This document shows positions 59,311 to 64,000 of a stretch of 64,000 nt of DNA, piece by piece (the first letter of the stretch is position 1; every line of letters begins with the position of its first letter). A program made the position numbers and the translations under genes. Source of the DNA: an uncultured Clostridia bacterium (lineage in GTDB: Bacteria > Bacillota > Clostridia > Christensenellales > Borkfalkiaceae); NCBI GenBank assembly GCA_947588985.1, contig CANQBG010000003.1, forward strand, positions 1 to 64,000, read 5' to 3'. The notes beneath the pieces were generated by a model, which was given only the letters and a program-made list of their open reading frames with translations, did no database searches and had not been told where the DNA came from.

Positions 59311-59352
59311 GACAGAGCGCGCCGTCGAAGCGGCGCGCTCTCTGTCTTTTTT
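59311..59352 (+). terminator. Strong stem-loop with T-run on the plus strand
   Basis: GACAGAGCGCGCCG pairs with CGGCGCGCTC(TC)TGTC, then TTTTTT on the plus strand. Genes on both sides are on the minus strand, so its use is unclear; it may end an antisense transcript or shape the addA 3' end. Confidence 0.65.
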
Positions 59353-59364
59353 GGGCGAACTTTG

Positions 59365-62300
59365 TCACATGGGGATCACGCTTCCGCGCGCAAGGTTGAC
59401 GATGAAGACCGAAACGTCGTCCATCTCCCGCCCCATGACCTTGGCGACGGCCGCACGGTAGAGCTTGAGCTGAACGGCGTACCGCGCGCGGATATCCTCG
59501 CTTGAAAGGCGGGAGAGCTTGTAGTCGATGACGGTGAACTTACCCCCGCCTTCCTCGATGAGCAGGTCGATGGCGCCCTGAAAGACGATCTCGTCGTCCG
59601 CCCCCCCGTAGCGCTCGGGGAAGAGGGACGCGGGGAGCTTTACGAGGAACTTCTGCTCGCGCCACAGCCGCTTTCCGCGCACCGCGCCGAACACGGGGAG
59701 GGACAGGATCTTCGAAAGATGCGTAAGATTAAGCCGCTCGATCTGCTCCGCGGGGAGCACGCCGCCCTCCGTCATCCGCACGAGTTCCTCCGCGGCGGAC
59801 TTTGTGAAATCCACGTGTTGCAGGAAGGCGTGGTAGGCCGTCCCGTCCTCGGGCGAAAACGAGCCGCCCATGTCCGCATCGAATAGGTCACTTTCAGGCA
59901 TGGTACCTTCCTCTTCGCTCCTCCCGTATTCGTACATGGGTACCCCGTCCGTCTCCAAGAGGGCCGTTGCGGAGCTCTTCACGGGAACGCGCGTCGCGCT
60001 TTTTTCGAAGGGATAGGGCGCACACGCGGCAATCAGTTCCTCCATGTGCTTTGCGTCGGTGCGGAAATGCCGCCTGCGGAGCGGCTCCTCCGCCGTCTGC
60101 GGGGCGGGGGGTGCGGTCTCCTTTTCGGGCAGACCCTGCGGAAGGAAATCGGAGAGCCGCTTTGCCTCGGCGGGCGCATATTCCCGCTCCCCCTCCGCCT
60201 TCTCTGCGAGCAGATAGAGGCGGGCGCGGGCCCGCGTCATGGCGACATAGAGGAGGTTACACTCCCCCTCCACTTCCTCGCGGCGCATCGTGAGCGCGGC
60301 CGCGCGGCGGATGAGCGTCTCGCCGTATTTGCGCGTCTCCTCGTCGTAGTAGCGGGGCGCAAGGCGGTAGTCCTCCGTCCACATGACGTCGTCCCGATCG
60401 GGGCCGTGGAAGGCGGCGTCGAGCTCGGTGAGGATGACGATGGGGAACTCCAAGCCCTTCGAGGCGTGCATGGTCATCACATGGACGGCGTCCTCGCCGC
60501 CCACCTCGGCATACTCCACCTTGAAGTCGCAGTCCTTGAGCCGGCGGAGGAAGTCGTGCACCGTCGTGCAGCCCTCGCTCTCGGCAATGAGCCGCCGCAC
60601 GTGCGCGAGACGCAGTTCCGCCCCGCTCGCCCCCTTGGCCGCGATCTGCGCCTCCAGCCCGTCCGCAAGGAGCAGGCGAAGCATCTCGGCGGCCGACTTG
60701 ACGCATGCGAACGCGCGATACTTCTCCGCTTGCCTTTGGAAATTTTTGAGCTTCTCCGCGAGACCGTCCTGCGCCTTGGCGGCGTACACACGGCAGGCGG
60801 CGCGGAAGGTGAGCCCGCGGAAGGCTTGGTCGGCAAACAGGCGGATGCGGGCGAGTTCGCGCTCGTCGAAGCCGCCGATCACGGAGAGCATGGCCGCCGC
60901 CATGGGGATATCCTGCTCGGCATTGTCGAGGAAGGAGAGCCAATCGAGAAGCAGCCGCCCCTCAAACTGTTCGCACACGTTGATCTCGGCCGACGTCGTC
61001 ACAGGAATGCCGTTTTGGGCGAGCAGGCGGGAGATATCGCCGGCGGAGGCCGAATTTTTGCGCACGAGGACGGCTACGTCGCCAAACCGGACCTTGCGCA
61101 TCCCCCCCTTGGCGCCGTCTGGGCGCTTGAGTTCGGCGTCGAAGAACTCCCTCCCGAGCCCGGGCGCGCGCCCGCACTCCGCGAGGACGAGTTCGAGAAC
61201 TTTCTTCGCGATGGCGTTTTCGGGGGAATGAGCCGCCGCGCGCTTCACCGAGTATACGCCGCGCTCCCCCTTCTCCGCCGCGGAGGTCTCCCCCGCGGAA
61301 AGGGGCACGAGGGTGACGCCGCCCGCCTTGCCCGTGCCCACGGCGTCGGCATACTCCTTGTGCAGGGGCGGGAACACTTCGCGGAACACGAAATTGGTGC
61401 AATCGAGCACGGCGTCGGAAGAGCGGAAATTCATGTCGAGATCGATGCAGTTGCCGCCGCTCGCCCGATACTCCTTCCCCTTCTCCTCAAAATATTTGGA
61501 ACGGCTGCCACGGAACCCATAGATGGCCTGTTTGGGGTCTCCCACGAGAAAGACGTCGCATTCCTCCCCCGCCAACGTGGTGAGGATGCGCTCCTGCATG
61601 GGGTTGACGTCCTGATATTCGTCCACGAAGAGATAGCGGTAGCGCGACTTGAGATCTTCCCCCTCGCGGTCTTTGAGAACGGTCAGGGCGATGTGTTCGA
61701 GGTCGCTGTAATCGAGCACGCCCGCATCCCGCTTGGCCGCCGAAAACTGCGCGTCGTACGCGAGGGCAAGGCGCGCGAGCATCGCCCCCTTCTCCGCCGC
61801 CTTTTCGCATCTTTCGAACTCCTCATCGCGGACATGGTATGCCCCGAGCTCGTCGTAGACCGATTTGATGACATCGGAGACCGCCTTGAGCCGATCGGCA
61901 AAATCGCAAAACTCGGGTCCCGTCTTTGGCGTTTTTCGCGGCTTGGAGGGAAGCTTGCAGACGGTGGTTTTCATCGCAAAGACGCCCTGCGCCGCGGCGA
62001 GAGAGGCCGCGGCCCCTCGGAGTTCGCGGGCGTAATCCTTGAGCTTTTCGAGCGCGTAGAGCTTGTTCCACGCGGGGGAATCCAGCTGCATTTCGAGCGC
62101 AGAGAGCGCCTCGAGCGCGCGTTCCGCCCGCCTCTTGTAGTCCTCTGCGAGGGACATTTCGGCCTTTGCGAAACGCTCCGCCGTGTCGGAAGCCGCCTCC
62201 TCGAGCACCCGGCGGTAATCGGGTTCTCCGCGCGCGATGGCATAGAGGCTGAGGACGATCTCCTTGAGCCGCTTATCCTTCTTCTTGCGGAAGTAGACGG

Positions 62301-62781
62301 CAAGCAGGGCGGAAAAGGCGGGATCGGCCTGCCCGTAGGCCTCCTCAAACGTCTGATCGAGCGCGCGCGAGGAAAGGGCGCGGCACTCGGCGTCGTCCGG
62401 GCCCACGATGCGGAAGGCGGGATCGACGTCGGCAAGGTAAAAATAGGTGCGGATGAGCCGCCCGCAGAAGGCGTGGATGGTGCAGATATCCGCGAGCGGA
62501 AGCATGTAGAGCTGCCTCTTGAGGTGCTCCCGCATCTCCCCCGCGGCCGCAGACACGGCCTCCGTGAGCGCCTTGCGAATGCGTTCCCGCATTTCCCGCG
62601 CCGCCTTGTTGGTGAAGGTGACGGCGAGCATCTCGGAGACTTCGGCCCCCGCCTTCACGAGCGCGACATAGCGCTCCACCATCACCTTGGTCTTGCCGCT
62701 TCCCGCCGAAGCCGAGACGAGCGTCTTGCCGCGAGCCTCGACGGCCTCTTGCTGGCGCGGCGTTAAATTAACCTTCTCCAT
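59365..62781 (-). CDS. addA: ATP-dependent helicase/nuclease AddA
   Basis: 1138 aa from the second ATG (MEKVNLTPRQQEAV), which has GGGGGAGG at six bases. UvrD/PcrA-type helicase motifs: ASAGSGKTKVMVERY (Walker A), FTNKAAREM (Ia), VDEYQDVNPMQ (II), GDPKQAIYGFRGS (III), VHVMTMHASKGLEFP (V) and VAMTRARARLYLL (VI). The C-terminal PD-(D/E)XK nuclease shows AIDLLIEEGGG ... VIDYKLS. AddAB resects double-strand breaks for RecA. Overlaps the addB stop by 14 bases. Carries an exact dispersed 16-mer at 61829. Confidence 0.97.
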   Translation of the reverse strand: MEKVNLTPRQQEAVEARGKTLVSASAGSGKTKVMVERYVALVKAGAEVSEMLAVTFTNKAAREMRERIRKALTEAVSAAAGEMREHLKRQLYMLPLADICTIHAFCGRLIRTYFYLADVDPAFRIVGPDDAECRALSSRALDQTFEEAYGQADPAFSALLAVYFRKKKDKRLKEIVLSLYAIARGEPDYRRVLEEAASDTAERFAKAEMSLAEDYKRRAERALEALSALEMQLDSPAWNKLYALEKLKDYARELRGAAASLAAAQGVFAMKTTVCKLPSKPRKTPKTGPEFCDFADRLKAVSDVIKSVYDELGAYHVRDEEFERCEKAAEKGAMLARLALAYDAQFSAAKRDAGVLDYSDLEHIALTVLKDREGEDLKSRYRYLFVDEYQDVNPMQERILTTLAGEECDVFLVGDPKQAIYGFRGSRSKYFEEKGKEYRASGGNCIDLDMNFRSSDAVLDCTNFVFREVFPPLHKEYADAVGTGKAGGVTLVPLSAGETSAAEKGERGVYSVKRAAAHSPENAIAKKVLELVLAECGRAPGLGREFFDAELKRPDGAKGGMRKVRFGDVAVLVRKNSASAGDISRLLAQNGIPVTTSAEINVCEQFEGRLLLDWLSFLDNAEQDIPMAAAMLSVIGGFDERELARIRLFADQAFRGLTFRAACRVYAAKAQDGLAEKLKNFQRQAEKYRAFACVKSAAEMLRLLLADGLEAQIAAKGASGAELRLAHVRRLIAESEGCTTVHDFLRRLKDCDFKVEYAEVGGEDAVHVMTMHASKGLEFPIVILTELDAAFHGPDRDDVMWTEDYRLAPRYYDEETRKYGETLIRRAAALTMRREEVEGECNLLYVAMTRARARLYLLAEKAEGEREYAPAEAKRLSDFLPQGLPEKETAPPAPQTAEEPLRRRHFRTDAKHMEELIAACAPYPFEKSATRVPVKSSATALLETDGVPMYEYGRSEEEGTMPESDLFDADMGGSFSPEDGTAYHAFLQHVDFTKSAAEELVRMTEGGVLPAEQIERLNLTHLSKILSLPVFGAVRGKRLWREQKFLVKLPASLFPERYGGADDEIVFQGAIDLLIEEGGGKFTVIDYKLSRLSSEDIRARYAVQLKLYRAAVAKVMGREMDDVSVFIVNLARGSVIPM
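61829..61844 (-). repeat. Dispersed 16-mer element, long form, inside addA (exact copy)
   Basis: Minus-strand GGGCATACCATGTCCG, in the sense direction of addA, encoding part of GAYHVRD. Confidence 0.8.
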
Positions 62782-64000
62782 GCCCATCCTCCCCCGCTTT
62801 TTTCGCGATCGCGGCCACTTCCTGCGCCGTCATCCGTTCCTCCTTGCGTGCGTCGCCCGTAAATCCGCACAGCCCCTTGAGCTTGCAATACCCGCACGCC
62901 TTCTCGTAGGGCGAGGGGGCGAAGTGCCCCGCCGAGAGCTCCTCCTTAGCCTTTTCCGCCACGAGGACGCCGTAATCGAGGAAGTGCTCGAATTCCTCCC
63001 GAGGGAGCGCCTTGCGGCTCCCGCTCTCGAAGATCTCGCTCTTGCCCTCGTTGCACACGGTATCCAAGCCCTTAACGACGGCCTCATCCTTGCAATAAAA
63101 CCCCTTCATGCGGAAGGGATTTTCCCCATCCTGCTCGCTGACGAAGTCGTCCGCGGCGGGGAAATAGAAGGCTCCGGCCGCGACATGCCCCTCGGAGACC
63201 GCCCGCAGATAGAGCTCGAGCTGCAATTTGCGGCCCGTATAGTAGGAGAGCACGTCGTCTGCGATCTCCCCCGTCTTGTAGTCGATGACGCGCACGAAGT
63301 CGCCCGCCTCGTCCACGCGGTCGGCCTTCCCCCTCAGATGCAAAGCGGGAAGCGCGATCTCCTTCTCCGCTTCGCGGACGCGATAGGCGGAACTGAGGAG
63401 CTGGCGGTAGGCGACGGCGGTGACGCTCTCGGCCTCCCCCACGAGCCGGCTGTGGGCATATTCCCCCGCGGCCGTATCGCGGATCGCCGCGTATTGCGGC
63501 TCCCCGATGAGCCGCTCGGCCTCCTCCCGGGCCCGCGCACGGCATTCCTCCTCGCTCGAAATGGCGTTGAAGTCCCGCGCCACGCGTTCGAGCACGGTAT
63601 GGACGAAGGTCCCCGCATCGGAGGCGTCGAGCAAAGACCGCTCCTCCCGCTCCGAGAGGCGGAGCGCCCGCATCATGAACCCTTTGTAGGGGCAGAGGAA
63701 GTAGTCCTCGAGGGCGGTGGGCGAGAGCTCGCGGCCCGTCCAGAGCGCGCCCGCCTCGGCCGCGTCCTCCTTCTGCCCGTGCGCAAAGAGCTGCTCGGGA
63801 TCGACGGAGGGCCAATCGGGCTGCGGCGGCGACAAGAAGAGCTCGCGAAGAGCAGAGTAACGCGCCTGATACTCGGCCGCATTCTCCCCCGAAAATTCCC
63901 GCTCCGCATCCCGGAAAAACGCCATGAGCGCGGGGCCGAATTGGGTGCGATCGAAGGGGTAGACCTCGGGCATGGGTAGCACCTTGAAGGTCTTTTCCGC
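62768..64000 (-). CDS. addB: AddB, ATP-dependent nuclease subunit B, N-terminal part outside the window
   Basis: Partial: the ORF runs off the right edge, and the track's ATG at 63982 is internal. The visible 411 codons are the C-terminal PD-(D/E)XK nuclease, with KADRVDEAGDFVRVIDYKTG as active site and the Fe-S Cys set (YFLCPYKGF early; ACGYCKLKGLCGF late) of AddB. Upstream of addA with a 14-base overlap, as in Firmicutes addBA operons. Confidence 0.95.
   Translation of the reverse strand, partial: AEKTFKVLPMPEVYPFDRTQFGPALMAFFRDAEREFSGENAAEYQARYSALRELFLSPPQPDWPSVDPEQLFAHGQKEDAAEAGALWTGRELSPTALEDYFLCPYKGFMMRALRLSEREERSLLDASDAGTFVHTVLERVARDFNAISSEEECRARAREEAERLIGEPQYAAIRDTAAGEYAHSRLVGEAESVTAVAYRQLLSSAYRVREAEKEIALPALHLRGKADRVDEAGDFVRVIDYKTGEIADDVLSYYTGRKLQLELYLRAVSEGHVAAGAFYFPAADDFVSEQDGENPFRMKGFYCKDEAVVKGLDTVCNEGKSEIFESGSRKALPREEFEHFLDYGVLVAEKAKEELSAGHFAPSPYEKACGYCKLKGLCGFTGDARKEERMTAQEVAAIAKKAGEDGHGEG

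Noticed and set aside
60046-62766. 906-aa plus-strand ORF
   Set aside because: Exact antisense of addA in the same codon register.

Overview
The window looks like a fragment of a gut-type Clostridia (Firmicutes) chromosome with high GC content, plausibly Christensenellales or Borkfalkiaceae-like. That placement is an inference from gene content: rpsF-ssb-rpsR, AddAB, CdaA, DUF5685, DUF1385 fused to PrmC, and isc genes with an Rrf2 regulator. Promoters are AT-rich and close to the vegetative TTGACA-N17-TATAAT consensus, so they stand out against the GC-rich coding DNA. I see no rRNA, tRNA, CRISPR array, insertion sequence or prophage. Most very long ORF-track entries are antisense shadows in the same codon register. 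Two real genes fell below the track's length cut-off, and lon is missing because it runs off the window.

Layout. 1-7 kb: lon (partial) under a palindromic operator, then a five-gene minus-strand operon in which every product carries a Cys zinc ribbon or zinc finger (membrane protein, SPFH protein, 59-aa ribbon, ribbon+repeat protein, ribbon+trypsin-like protease), with an XRE regulator divergent to it. 7-14 kb: ferritin, then trpS-DUF5685-J-like-membrane-rlmD-coiled coil-tautomerase in one direction. 14-20 kb: thrC, a P-loop protein, and rpmE / DUF1385-PrmC fusion / prfA. 20-28 kb: a zinc-less MDR dehydrogenase, a phospholipase-D-type synthase, a HAD phosphatase, a YfcE-like phosphodiesterase, two paralogous tiny membrane proteins, SpoIIE-type phosphatase and lipid kinase, and the CCA-adding enzyme. 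The last two units share one bidirectional promoter. 28-33 kb: a 1671-aa membrane-anchored protein made of two repeat families. 33-37 kb: rpsF-ssb-rpsR and iscS-iscU-Rrf2. 37-44 kb: cdaA, a 36-aa CdaR-like peptide, DUF1015, aspartokinase, holA and comEC. 44-47 kb: rpsO and pnp separated by a cluster of non-coding repeats. 47-57.5 kb: three large lipoproteins and a lipoprotein-like hydrolase. 57.5-64 kb: PRC-barrel protein, membrane protein, addA and addB (partial).

How it fits together. Most of the window is housekeeping: translation, recombination, Fe-S assembly and c-di-AMP. The accessory signal lies in the zinc-ribbon/SPFH module, the giant repeat protein, the lipoprotein block and the non-coding elements. 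The clearest non-coding signal is a short sequence, GGGCATACCATGTCCG (long form) or GGGGGCATGTCCG (short form). It recurs exactly or nearly exactly across the window, usually just past a stop codon in the direction of transcription, sometimes as an inverted pair, and also inside cls and addA. It resembles the behaviour of DNA-uptake sequences, and a ComEC homologue is in the window.
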